NCBI RefSeq assembly: GCF_963678865.1
Contig: NZ_OY787459.1
Location: 1,206,501-1,270,500, forward strand
Origin: Maridesulfovibrio sp.
GTDB taxonomy: Bacteria; Desulfobacterota; Desulfovibrionia; Desulfovibrionales; Desulfovibrionaceae
Length of the DNA stretch: 64,000 nt
Reading direction: 5' to 3'
The notes under the pieces are model-generated. The model saw only the letters and a list, made by a program, of their open reading frames with translations. It did no database searches and had not been told where the DNA came from. Both the position numbers and the translations under genes were made by a program. Position 1 is the stretch's first letter. The number at the start of each line of letters is the position of its first letter. Shown piece by piece: positions 25,843 to 33,984 of the stretch.

Positions 25843-27891
25843 ATGGACCCTACACTGATAGAAAAACACTCAAGACAGCTGCTAAAGGTTATGCCTGCCA
25901 CATCCAACTGTATGTCAAGGCTGACACGACTTGACCGGCAGTGGACCATGGCCACCATGACCGGGAAAATTAATTGCAGCAGAATTGCGCAGACACTGAT
26001 CGATTTTATAATTAAAACTCAGGAGAATTTTTCAGGCCTCAAGCAGAATCTGATTGAAATCCTGATCAAGGAAAACACGAATAAAGTAGTTCAGGAAATC
26101 TCCGCAGTCGCGCAGGTCGTCATCGACATTCTTAAAAGAAACCTCTTTGAAAGAACTGCAGATGTCGGATTCCTCGCCACAGATGATGACCTGGTCCGCT
26201 TTTTATCCAATCCGGAAAGAACCAGCCATGACACATCTATCATCGAAGACAGGCTTCGTGAATATAGGGATAAATACACGGTATATAATGAAATTGTGAT
26301 TCTGGATACAGCAGGACGTGTATGCGCCCACCTTGACCAGAACAATAGAATTTCGGCATCCAGAGACCCTCTGATATCTAAAACTTTTAAAGCCAAGGAT
26401 TACGTAGAAACATACAGAGCCAGTGATCTGGCCCCGGATGCAGGTGAAATCCTGATATACTCGCAGGCAATCAAGTCCCCTGACACAGGGGAAAACCTCG
26501 GCATCTTGTGTCTTATTTTTGATTTTGCCGGAGAAATGGCCGGGGTATTTGAAAATTTAAGTGACTTTTCAAATGACACAATTCTCATTGTTCTTGATGA
26601 ACGCGGAAACGCAATTGCATCCAGTGATACCGGTACAATTCCCACAGGGAAAAGACTGGACATGAATCTGGATGAAGACTTTCAGATTATCAGCATCAAT
26701 GAGACACCGTATCTTTCTAAAACAGTCAAGACTAAAGGATATCAAGGTTTTTTCGGACTCCCATGGTATGGTCATGTCCTAAAAAAAATGGAAACGGCTT
26801 TCAGCGGCAGCAATGATAAGTCATTTGACGCAGAGGCAATCCGTGGCAAAGCCCACTTTTCAGGAAGATTGACCCAAGTGGAAGAATCCTCGGAAAACGT
26901 TCTCTCAGACCTTGAACTCGTAGTTCAGAACGGCGAAATAATGGCTGCCAAAAAATGCATTGAACCCAATCCTGTCGAGCAGATGGAAGGCCGAGCCCTG
27001 CCGCATATCCTAAACGAAATCAAAAAAATCGGTGATCAGGTTCAGAGTGTTTTCCAGCACTCCACCGACGAACTTCTGCAGCTTGTGACTGCATCAAGAC
27101 TGCATGACACTCAATTTCTTGCCCGGCTTGCCATTGATATAATGGACCGCAACCTCTATGAGCGCGCAAACGACTGCCGTTGGTGGGCATTGACCTCAGA
27201 CTTCAAAACCATTCTCGCAAAACCGACCATAGAGGACGCAGACCGGGACCGGATGTGTAAAATTCTGGGCTACATCAACAGTCTTTACACGGTTTACACC
27301 AACCTGTTCATTTATGACCGCTCTGGAAAAATCCTAGCGTGCTCCAATCCCAGTGAATACAACAAGGAAGGCCGTATACTGAATGCAGGGTATGTATCCG
27401 AAGCACTGCGGATAACCGACTCACAGCTCTACTGCGTTTCCGATTTCATCAAAACCGATCTCTACGCCACAGACGGGCAAAACCGGTATACTTATATATA
27501 CAATGCATCCATTACCGACCATGAAGATTCGTCCCGTGTACTAGGCGGCATCGGTATCGTCTTCGACTCAGAACCGGAATTCAAAGCTATGCTGGGAGAT
27601 GTACTTCCTCAAGACGGGCAGGGCAGAATCATTGAAGGGGCGGAAGGCATGTTCGTGGAACCAGGCGGCAAACTGATTTCCGCCACCAACCCTGAACGAA
27701 AACCGGGTGAAAACATAACCATTGACCCGGATTTCACTCAACTGAAAAACGGGGAATCCGCAGTTAAACTGGTAGAGGAGGACGGATCGCTCTATGCAGT
27801 CGGTTGTGCCCATTCCGCCGGGTATCGCGAATATAAGCGGGACGGAAGCTATAAAAATGATGTGCTTTGCATGGTTCGGGTGCGGATTTAA
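25843..27891 (+). CDS. Soluble tandem Cache-like sensory protein
   Basis: 682 residues with no signal peptide, no transmembrane helix and no output domain that I recognise. Two halves repeat the same plan. A helix with DILKRNLFERTADVGFLATD (near 100-120) matches DIMDRNLYERANDCRWWALT (near 430-450). Each continues through YTVYNEIVILDTAGRV or YTVYTNLFIYDRSGKI and ends in a Cache-like sheet (ENLGILCLIFDF; RVLGGIGIVFDS). This is the dCache-type ligand fold, here apparently cytosolic and duplicated. The protein stops right after the second unit. It is divergent from the GGDEF-TPR gene and the MCP-less chemosensory operon, so it is a candidate input protein for it. Confidence 0.7.
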   Translation: MDPTLIEKHSRQLLKVMPATSNCMSRLTRLDRQWTMATMTGKINCSRIAQTLIDFIIKTQENFSGLKQNLIEILIKENTNKVVQEISAVAQVVIDILKRNLFERTADVGFLATDDDLVRFLSNPERTSHDTSIIEDRLREYRDKYTVYNEIVILDTAGRVCAHLDQNNRISASRDPLISKTFKAKDYVETYRASDLAPDAGEILIYSQAIKSPDTGENLGILCLIFDFAGEMAGVFENLSDFSNDTILIVLDERGNAIASSDTGTIPTGKRLDMNLDEDFQIISINETPYLSKTVKTKGYQGFFGLPWYGHVLKKMETAFSGSNDKSFDAEAIRGKAHFSGRLTQVEESSENVLSDLELVVQNGEIMAAKKCIEPNPVEQMEGRALPHILNEIKKIGDQVQSVFQHSTDELLQLVTASRLHDTQFLARLAIDIMDRNLYERANDCRWWALTSDFKTILAKPTIEDADRDRMCKILGYINSLYTVYTNLFIYDRSGKILACSNPSEYNKEGRILNAGYVSEALRITDSQLYCVSDFIKTDLYATDGQNRYTYIYNASITDHEDSSRVLGGIGIVFDSEPEFKAMLGDVLPQDGQGRIIEGAEGMFVEPGGKLISATNPERKPGENITIDPDFTQLKNGESAVKLVEEDGSLYAVGCAHSAGYREYKRDGSYKNDVLCMVRVRI

Positions 27892-27903
27892 TCCGCATCC
27901 GCA

Positions 27904-28347
27904 TCAATAAATGGACTTCACCTCTTCCAGAACAAAAGTACTTCGGGTAGCGTTAACTCCTTTAGTATCAGCGAACTCCTTCATAACCACGGATGAGTAG
28001 TGCTGCATGTCGTGGGCAACAATCTCAACCATCAAATCAACATCCCCGGAAACAGCAAAGACGCTGACGACTCCTTCAATCCGAGCCAATTCCTCAGCAA
28101 GCTCTTTCCAGCCCACACTTGCATCACGAAATACTCCGCAATACGCGCGGACAGAATAACCAAGCTTCATGCGGTCTGTCAGTGCGCGATAGCCGACGAT
28201 AACCCCATCTCTTTCCAAGCGCGAAATCCTTCGCGAACAGCTTGAATGAGTAAGGTTTACCAATTCGGCTACCTCTTTATTTGAAATCCTTCCGTTATCC
28301 TGAAGCGCGGCAACTATCTGCCGGTCAACATCATCAAGCTTTATCAT
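27904..28347 (-). CDS. Lrp/AsnC-family transcriptional regulator
   Basis: 147 residues. The N-terminal helix-turn-helix (KLDDVDRQIVAALQDNGRIS, NKEVAELVNLTHSSCSRRIS) is followed by the RAM ligand domain (VSVFAVSGDVDLMVEIVAHD). These regulators sense amino acids and form octamers. I prefer ATG 28347 with AGAG upstream; the frame extends to a TTG at 28353. It is convergent with the Cache gene and divergent from the 44-codon ORF, its likely target region. Confidence 0.92.
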   Translation of the reverse strand: MIKLDDVDRQIVAALQDNGRISNKEVAELVNLTHSSCSRRISRLERDGVIVGYRALTDRMKLGYSVRAYCGVFRDASVGWKELAEELARIEGVVSVFAVSGDVDLMVEIVAHDMQHYSSVVMKEFADTKGVNATRSTFVLEEVKSIY

Positions 28348-28542
28348 GTGCAAACTCTTTGCAGTTTAATGTCTAAAAGCACTCATTATTTCAAACTAAA
28401 AGCATATATTGAAACTTATATGCACATTTTTTGAAAAAATAAAGCTTTCGTGAAAAATATTTGCACAAAAAGACCAAAAAGCAGTAAACAATAAACAGCG
28501 TGTCCGCAATTACCCTGACGGTCACCAGATAAGGAGTAACCC

Positions 28543-28677
28543 ATGAGTTTTGCTTTAAAAAACAGCAGGCTGGCCACAGCTATTAAAACATACTTTGAAG
28601 CGATTTACTGCATACAGGCCAGACTGCACATGCCTAGGTCTTATACAATTAAGAAAGATTTACCACTCAATAAATAA
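28543..28677 (+). CDS. Small ORF, 44 aa, with strong ribosome binding site
   Basis: This frame runs from ATG 28543 to TAA 28677. AAGGAGT stands 6 bases upstream, one of the better sites in the window. The product starts MSFALKNSRLATAIKTYFEA and is basic, with one Cys and no membrane segment. I recognise no family. It lies divergently from the Lrp gene and just upstream of a perfect 17-bp inverted repeat. It could be a leader peptide, a small protein, or the surviving 5' end of a deleted Lrp-controlled gene. Confidence 0.45.
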   Translation: MSFALKNSRLATAIKTYFEAIYCIQARLHMPRSYTIKKDLPLNK

Positions 28678-28738
28678 GAACTCCAACACCCTCCAGAACT
28701 TCCACATCGACCTTCCCCGGCGATTAGGTTCTGAAATA

Positions 28739-28812
28739 AAAGCCGCGCAGCAGAATAGGCACACAAGACGCATTATTACCCCTTTTGCAAATAAGTTCTG
28801 CTGCGCGGCTTT
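28739..28812. repeat. Perfect 17-bp inverted repeat with 40-bp loop
   Basis: AAAGCCGCGCAGCAGAA (28739-28755) and its exact complement TTCTGCTGCGCGGCTTT (28796-28812). It could terminate the small-ORF transcript, but the loop is long for a terminator and the T run is short. The rest of the 28678-28986 gap shows nothing else except the panC leader. Confidence 0.7.
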
Positions 28813-28986
28813 CTCAAACCAACCTTCCCGTCAACAACCAAATTCACTCCAATAGAACTAAAGCGCGCCCACAGCCCACCATGCTATAGACAGCAGGCAG
28901 CGATCAGCGTAAACGGATTTTCTAATCTTCCATACATTGAATTAAGCCTCACACTACCAAAAACCAAACTATCAGGGTTTGAAAAA

Positions 28987-29835
28987 ATGGAAACAATCAA
29001 TAATCCGCAGGAACTTCAGAATCTTTGCCTCATGCTTCGCAACGACGGCAAAAAAATCGGTCTTGTACCTACCATGGGATATTTTCATGAAGGACACTTG
29101 AGCCTTATGGATGCAGCACGAAAGCAATGCGACGTACTCATCGTCAGCCTTTTTGTGAACCCAACCCAGTTCGGAGAAAACGAAGACCTAGATGCCTACC
29201 CTCATGATCTGGAGCGGGACTCCAGACTTGCCGAAGAACACGGAGTGGATATCCTCTTCACCCCGGCACGTGATGATATGTATTTCGAAGACCACTGCAC
29301 ATGGGTAGAAGTTCCCGACCTTGCCGCCAACCTCTGCGGCAAATCACGGCCTGTTCATTTTCGAGGCGTGGCAACAGTAGTGACCAAGTTGTTTATGACC
29401 GCCCAACCACATATTGCCGTATTCGGACAGAAAGATTGGCAGCAGTTGGCGCTCATCAAAAGAATGGTCCGCGATCTGAATATTCCTGTGAACGTGCAGG
29501 GGCATGAGATTGTACGAGAAGAATCCGGGCTGGCCATGAGTTCCCGCAACGTTTACCTGACTGCCGAAGAAAAATCAGTGGCCCCCAACCTTCAAAAAGG
29601 ATTGAAAAAAATGCGGGATCAGGTGGCTGGCGGTGAAACAGACCCGGCAAAGCTGAAAGCAGACCTTGCTGATTTTTATGCGGAAAGCATTCCCGGCTGT
29701 AGCGTTGACTATATCGAAATTGTAGACCCGGAAAATATCAATATCCTTAAAAAAGTTGATGAAAGTGCGCTTTGTGCGGTGGCAGTGCAGGTTGGAAAGG
29801 CAAGATTGATAGACAACCTGCTCATAAAAGTGTAA
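28987..29835 (+). CDS. panC: Pantothenate synthetase
   Basis: 282 residues, the normal length. It joins pantoate and beta-alanine with ATP to make pantothenate, the coenzyme A precursor. Visible motifs are VPTMGYFHEGHLSLM (HIGH-like nucleotidyl-transferase motif with H-x2-H), FVNPTQFGENEDLDAYP, FRGVATVVTKLF, FGQKDWQQL and the KMSKS-like MSSRN. The ATG at 28987 has only a weak AGGG upstream. It is monocistronic; metK follows after 126 bp with its own leader. Confidence 0.95.
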   Translation: METINNPQELQNLCLMLRNDGKKIGLVPTMGYFHEGHLSLMDAARKQCDVLIVSLFVNPTQFGENEDLDAYPHDLERDSRLAEEHGVDILFTPARDDMYFEDHCTWVEVPDLAANLCGKSRPVHFRGVATVVTKLFMTAQPHIAVFGQKDWQQLALIKRMVRDLNIPVNVQGHEIVREESGLAMSSRNVYLTAEEKSVAPNLQKGLKKMRDQVAGGETDPAKLKADLADFYAESIPGCSVDYIEIVDPENINILKKVDESALCAVAVQVGKARLIDNLLIKV

Positions 29836-29892
29836 GGTGTCTTCATTCTTATATGCAAGTTTAGTTATATAGTAATTTTGAACTATATATTT

Positions 29893-29934
29893 CGGGGAGT
29901 TACCGAAAAACGGTTTCGAATAACATTTACCCCG
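29893..29934 (+). promoter_or_regulatory. Candidate structured metK leader
   Basis: An outer CGGGG (29893-29897)/CCCCG (29930-29934) stem encloses an ACCG-AAAAA-CGGT hairpin (29902-29914). I could not match it to any known SAM riboswitch class. It ends about 10 bases before AGGAGG of metK. Confidence 0.35.
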
Positions 29935-29961
29935 CCAATTAATTCCAGGAGGAACTTTTAA

Positions 29962-31131
29962 ATGATCAGCAGCAAAGGCAAGTACTTTTTTACCTCTGAA
30001 TCAGTAACCGAAGGTCACCCCGATAAAGTGGCCGACCAGATTTCCGACGCAATTCTCGACTGCCTGCTTGAGCAGGACCCCAACTCCCGCGTCGCTTGTG
30101 AAACTCTGGTAACCACCGGAATGGCATTCATCGCAGGTGAAATCTCCACCGCAGGATACGCCGACTTCCCCGCTATTGTTCGCGATACCATCCGCGAAAT
30201 CGGCTATGTACATTCCGACATGGGATTCGACGCTGACACTTGTGCTGTTATTTCTTCTATCGACAAACAGTCCGTTGACATCGCTCAGGGCGTTGACCGC
30301 AACACTCCTGAAAGCCAGGGTGCCGGTGACCAGGGCATGATGTTCGGTTTTGCCTGCAAAGAAACCGATACCCTCATGCCTGCCCCCATCTACTGGTCCC
30401 ACAAGCTTTCCAAAAAGCTGACCGAAGTGCGTAAAGACAAGACTATTTCCTATCTTCGTCCTGACGGAAAAACAGAAGTCTCCTTCGAATACTTCAACGG
30501 CAGACCTGTCCGCATCGCTGACGTCGTTATCGCTGCCCAGCACGATGACGGCATTGAGCAGGAACAGATTTACGAAGATATTAAACGTGAAGTTGTTCTG
30601 GCTACCCTGCCCGCAGACATGGTTGATGATGCTACTAAAATCTACATCAACACCACTGGCCGCTTCGTAATCGGCGGTCCCATGGGTGACTGCGGCCTGA
30701 CCGGTCGTAAAATCATCAACGACACCTACGGCGGCATGGGCAACCACGGCGGCGGTGCTTTCTCCGGTAAGGACCCGTCCAAAGTTGACCGTTCCGGCGC
30801 ATACATGGCCCGTTACATCGCCAAGAACATCGTAGCTGCTGGCCTTGCCGAGCGTGCGGAAGTTCAGGTTGCATACGCAATCGGTGTTGCAGAGCCCGTA
30901 TCTGTTCTGGCTACCTCCCACGGTACCGGCGAAGTCTCCGATGAAACCCTGACTGAAGCAGTCAAGGAAGTATTTGACCTGCGCCCCTACTACATCTCCG
31001 AGCGTCTGGACCTTCGTCGTCCCATTTACAAGCCCTCCGCTTGTTACGGACACTTCGGTCGCAACAATCCCAACTTCACATGGGAAAAAACCGACGCTGT
31101 AGATGACCTCAGAACTGCCTGCAAAATCTAA
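29962..31131 (+). CDS. metK: S-adenosylmethionine synthetase
   Basis: 389 residues, the usual size. It makes SAM from methionine and ATP. Motifs: [20 protein letters not shown] (methionine/ATP site), [13 protein letters not shown], and the P-loop-like [20 protein letters not shown]. The [20 protein letters not shown] segment is intact. The ATG at 29962 has AGGAGGA. Codon use is that of a highly expressed gene. It supplies SAM to the CheR and other methyltransferases; it is not in an operon with them. Confidence 0.97.
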   Translation: MISSKGKYFFTSESVTEGHPDKVADQISDAILDCLLEQDPNSRVACETLVTTGMAFIAGEISTAGYADFPAIVRDTIREIGYVHSDMGFDADTCAVISSIDKQSVDIAQGVDRNTPESQGAGDQGMMFGFACKETDTLMPAPIYWSHKLSKKLTEVRKDKTISYLRPDGKTEVSFEYFNGRPVRIADVVIAAQHDDGIEQEQIYEDIKREVVLATLPADMVDDATKIYINTTGRFVIGGPMGDCGLTGRKIINDTYGGMGNHGGGAFSGKDPSKVDRSGAYMARYIAKNIVAAGLAERAEVQVAYAIGVAEPVSVLATSHGTGEVSDETLTEAVKEVFDLRPYYISERLDLRRPIYKPSACYGHFGRNNPNFTWEKTDAVDDLRTACKI

Positions 31132-31156
31132 GCAGAACAGAATCACACTGACTTAA

Positions 31157-31192
31157 AAATACCCGGAAGTTTCGGCTTCCGGGTATTTTTTT
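31157..31192 (+). terminator. Terminator of metK
   Basis: Arms AAATACCCGGAAG (31157-31169) and CTTCCGGGTATTT (31176-31188), then more T. Confidence 0.92.
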
Positions 31193-31268
31193 ACACTTGA
31201 GACAAAACGCTTTAGCGGGTAAAGAAACTGCTTGCATAAACCAGAACGCAAGCTAGGAGATTTAAGAT

Positions 31269-31796
31269 ATGAGCGCTTTTGAAATTGTCGAAGCAAAACC
31301 GACCCCGGATTTTAATATTTTTTATTTTGCGGAACTGAACGGTTCCACCCGTATTGAGCATTCGCTTATGGAAAGCCTTGAAAAGTACTGGAACAAATGG
31401 CTGCCCCATCTTAAAGCTTACACCCTGAAGCAACCCGAAGGCGCTAAAGGAACTGACTTCCTGCTGCTCTACCTCGAAAAAGAAGTTGAAGATGCAGTAG
31501 AAGACATCTGGCAGGAAACCCCCACTGAAGGCCTTGCTCATCACAACCTCGCCATTACCCTTGTTATGTCTGCAGCACAGTCATTGATACCGCAGTTGGA
31601 AGAAGGCAAGTGCGCACCGCTGCCCAAGCCGGGTGAAGAAGTGCTCAAGGCTTTCGAAGCCCTCGGGCTCACATGGAATCAGGAAGGCACTGTAAACCGC
31701 CAGTACGCAGTATTTACCCCGTTCCCCTACTCCGGCGGCTGCGAAGTCTGTTATCTGGAAGACACCTGTCCCAAGAGCCAGACACGTAAGCAGTAG
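31269..31796 (+). CDS. Hypothetical protein with C-terminal Cys motif (175 aa)
   Basis: A 175-residue soluble protein with no recognised family. The start is well supported by AGGAG before ATG 31269. The body is mixed alpha/beta (FNIFYFAELNGSTRIEHSLM). The C-terminus holds CEVCYLEDTCP, three Cys that could bind a metal or cluster. It has its own terminator and a high-expression codon pattern, so it is a genuine gene. Confidence 0.75.
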   Translation: MSAFEIVEAKPTPDFNIFYFAELNGSTRIEHSLMESLEKYWNKWLPHLKAYTLKQPEGAKGTDFLLLYLEKEVEDAVEDIWQETPTEGLAHHNLAITLVMSAAQSLIPQLEEGKCAPLPKPGEEVLKAFEALGLTWNQEGTVNRQYAVFTPFPYSGGCEVCYLEDTCPKSQTRKQ

Positions 31797-31814
31797 TTTT
31801 TAGGCACAAAATTC

Positions 31815-31852
31815 AAAGCCCGCCGGACTATCTGATCTGGCGGGCTTTTTGT
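31815..31852 (+). terminator. Rho-independent terminator
   Basis: Arms AAAGCCCGCC (31815-31824) and GGCGGGCTTT (31839-31848), then T. It ends the 175-aa gene. Confidence 0.88.
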
Positions 31853-31880
31853 TTTCCAAAAGGAAAACCATACTGAAATG

Positions 31881-32627
31881 CTAGCGATATTTTTCATAAA
31901 TTTTATTAATGGTACCATCTGCAATTAATTTTTTAAGCGCTCTATCAAACCTCGGGACAGCTTTCTTTTTACTTGGATGAAACCGAATCATCATTTTCAC
32001 AGAATTACATGGTTCACTGGCAATAAGCTGCCCCTCAGCATCACGTTCCTTGACTGCGTATATAGCAAAATCTTTGTTCATAATAGCCTGGTGCAACCTC
32101 CCGGCAAGCAGCATCTGGACAAGCTTATTCTCATTTTTTACCGCATAAGCTGTTAACATACCTTTTTCAAAATAAGGACCATAGACAGGATAAGTGTATC
32201 CGTAAACCGTCCCTATGGTTTCACCCAGCAAGTCATCAGGCATGTTTACCATCTGGTAGTACTTGGAATTATATAAGATTATCTGCTCAGAAACTGCGAA
32301 AGGGATACTGTAAACACCGGGAACCTTGGCATGTTTCCTCCAAACAGGATTAGCCATTGGTTCTATATCAACCTGTCCGGAATCAAATTTATATAATCCC
32401 CGCTTATACGGAACATCTACAAATTCAAAATTATCGCCGGTTTCCTTTGTTAACGCCGTAAAAAGATCACGTACAATACCACTTTGAGGACTATCTGAAT
32501 TAAAATAATAAGGAGGAAAAGACTCACAATAACGCATAACACGAAAAGTCTCAGCCCTGATTTTTCCTGTCAGAAAAGGACTAAAAACAAAAAAGGCTAT
32601 CCCCAAAAAAATAGCAAAACGTTTCAT
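31881..32627 (-). CDS. Periplasmic solute-binding protein, family 3
   Basis: 248 residues with a signal peptide (MKRFAIFLGIAFFVFSPFLT, cut near R-A-E) and an SBP_bac_3 fold: FPPYYFNSDSPQSGIVRDLF, VDIEPMANPVW, ETIGTVYGYTYPVYG and a C-terminal DGTINKIYEKYR. Such proteins bind amino acids or similar small molecules for ABC uptake or for sensor kinases. No permease or ATPase is adjacent, so it is an orphan, perhaps a sensory or redundant binding protein. Confidence 0.85.
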   Translation of the reverse strand: MKRFAIFLGIAFFVFSPFLTGKIRAETFRVMRYCESFPPYYFNSDSPQSGIVRDLFTALTKETGDNFEFVDVPYKRGLYKFDSGQVDIEPMANPVWRKHAKVPGVYSIPFAVSEQIILYNSKYYQMVNMPDDLLGETIGTVYGYTYPVYGPYFEKGMLTAYAVKNENKLVQMLLAGRLHQAIMNKDFAIYAVKERDAEGQLIASEPCNSVKMMIRFHPSKKKAVPRFDRALKKLIADGTINKIYEKYR

Positions 32628-32718
32628 GCCTTACTCCCCGAAAGCAGCATTCAACAAAACCATCCCCACCTAATACTTCCTACATAATACTTTCTATATT
32701 ATTACACAACGCATAAAA

Positions 32719-32748
32719 TAAAAGCCGTGACACATTCCGTGTCACGAC
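32719..32748 (-). terminator. Terminator of the 156-aa hypothetical gene
   Basis: Arms CCGTGACAC (32725-32733) and GTGTCACG (32739-32746); a T-rich stretch follows on the minus strand. Confidence 0.75.
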
Positions 32749-32793
32749 TCTACTTCTTCATAATCTGCCAACAGAAATATTCGCTGCCCACCC

Positions 32794-33264
32794 TCACTCG
32801 ACAAATGCAACACTCTTTAATAGCGTCCTCTCACCGAAAAACTGCTCCAGCCTCTCTCGCTCTGCCCCATGGATGCGAATTTCGGACAAACCGATTTCCT
32901 CTTTGACTCCGCCGTATATTTTAAGAGCCTGATCAATAAAGCCTGATTCCACAAAACAGACATTCATAGAGTAGGAACGCTCATTCCACTTCATTCGTAT
33001 TTTGATGATCGGATTGCGGGTCTCATGATCTATAACAAGATTACCGGTCCGTACGAGGGTATCGCGGACATTTTTGGGCAACATGACTGCAAAACGGCTT
33101 AAATTTTCAGAAAATGCAGGCTCAAAAGCTACGTAATAATAGGGGTCCACCTTGAGCGCGATGGATTTGCCCGGAATATTCAGAATAAATGGATTTTCGG
33201 CAAAGGCTTTCCCAAGCCCCTCCTGAAGGCGATCGACTCGAACTTTATAATCTTGTAAGGACAT
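32794..33264 (-). CDS. Hypothetical protein (156 aa)
   Basis: Soluble alpha/beta protein without a signal peptide; I do not recognise the family. The start ATG at 33264 has AGGGGGA, and that site lies in the loop of a perfect 10-bp inverted repeat. It is monocistronic with its own terminator. The segment RFAVMLPKNVRDTLVRTGNL suggests a small ligand- or PilZ-like beta fold, but this is not strong enough to name. Confidence 0.65.
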   Translation of the reverse strand: MSLQDYKVRVDRLQEGLGKAFAENPFILNIPGKSIALKVDPYYYVAFEPAFSENLSRFAVMLPKNVRDTLVRTGNLVIDHETRNPIIKIRMKWNERSYSMNVCFVESGFIDQALKIYGGVKEEIGLSEIRIHGAERERLEQFFGERTLLKSVAFVE

Positions 33265-33300
33265 TGGTATAATCCCCCTTTAAATGAGTTATTATACCAA
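33264..33300 (-). promoter_or_regulatory. Inverted repeat spanning -10 and start of the 156-aa gene
   Basis: TTGGTATAAT (33264-33273) and ATTATACCAA (33291-33300) are exact complements. On the minus strand the upstream arm contains a perfect TATAAT, and the other arm ends on the start codon, with the SD in between. It could be an operator, or an RNA hairpin that presents or hides the SD. Confidence 0.5.
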
Positions 33301-33329
33301 GTTTGAATGCATATCAAACAGATTGATCT

Positions 33330-33602
33330 TTACTTCAAATCATCCTTCATGTGCCTAAAAGTATCCTCGTCAATTTCACCTGCTGCATATCTCTTCTTCA
33401 AAACATCCTGTGCAGAAGGAGCAGAGGGTCCGCCGTCCGGCCTGCGAAACATACGCACAGTAAAATATACTATCAACCCGATCACCACCAACTGCAAAAT
33501 ACCGCCAAAATGAAAAGGCATCCAGCCACTCATTCCGTAACCGGCACCATGACCGAAGCCAAGACCACCACACCAATTGCTCATAGCACTGATAAATTCC
33601 AT
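33330..33602 (-). CDS. Small membrane protein with SHOCT domain
   Basis: 90 residues. A Gly/His/Trp-rich N-terminus, one membrane helix (about 35-52, GGILQLVVIGLIVYFTVRMF), then a C-terminal SHOCT motif (DVLKKRYAAGEIDEDTFRHM). SHOCT domains are oligomerisation helices found at the end of many small membrane proteins. The partner is unknown. The ATG at 33602 has AGGAGG. Confidence 0.85.
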   Translation of the reverse strand: MEFISAMSNWCGGLGFGHGAGYGMSGWMPFHFGGILQLVVIGLIVYFTVRMFRRPDGGPSAPSAQDVLKKRYAAGEIDEDTFRHMKDDLK

Positions 33603-33984
33603 GGTTTACCTCCTATTTGATTTAACTAAACCAAAGCATATAGTGTGCCACAAAACATAATCAAGAATATTAGTATGCTGAAGAATTACAGCACTTTTAT
33701 GTGCAGTTTATTTCACAATTTTCAGACAAAAAACTTCACAATTCCTGTTAGTATACATAAGATTACACATCATAGAACATACTCAAACAGACCAATACCA
33801 ACAGACATACAAGAACTTACAAATAAGTCACAATCAATGCTCTGCACAAGTTGCATATGCCTCAAACAGCAGGCTCGATTTTAAACTCCGGATATGGCAT
33901 ATTATAGGCAAATCACATATCCCTAGACTGAAAAAATCTGCAAAAAGACCCTATGCATGACTACAAAAACTTGAAGGGACAACC
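33603..33984. other. Gene-free AT-rich interval
   Basis: A 382-bp gap upstream of the caspase-like gene. It carries an open frame (33645-33884) without a ribosome binding site, family match or coding bias. It presumably holds promoters for the two divergent genes; nothing further is seen. Confidence 0.4.

Noticed and set aside
29836-29961. SAM-I (S-box) riboswitch upstream of metK
   Set aside because: The leader is too short and lacks the four-way-junction pattern and kink-turn.
30001-31146. 381-aa minus-strand open frame antisense to metK
   Set aside because: It mirrors metK codon bias; no family motifs or start site, while metK is unmistakable.
33645-33884. 79-aa plus-strand frame upstream of the caspase gene
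   Set aside because: No SD and no coding bias in an AT-rich gap.
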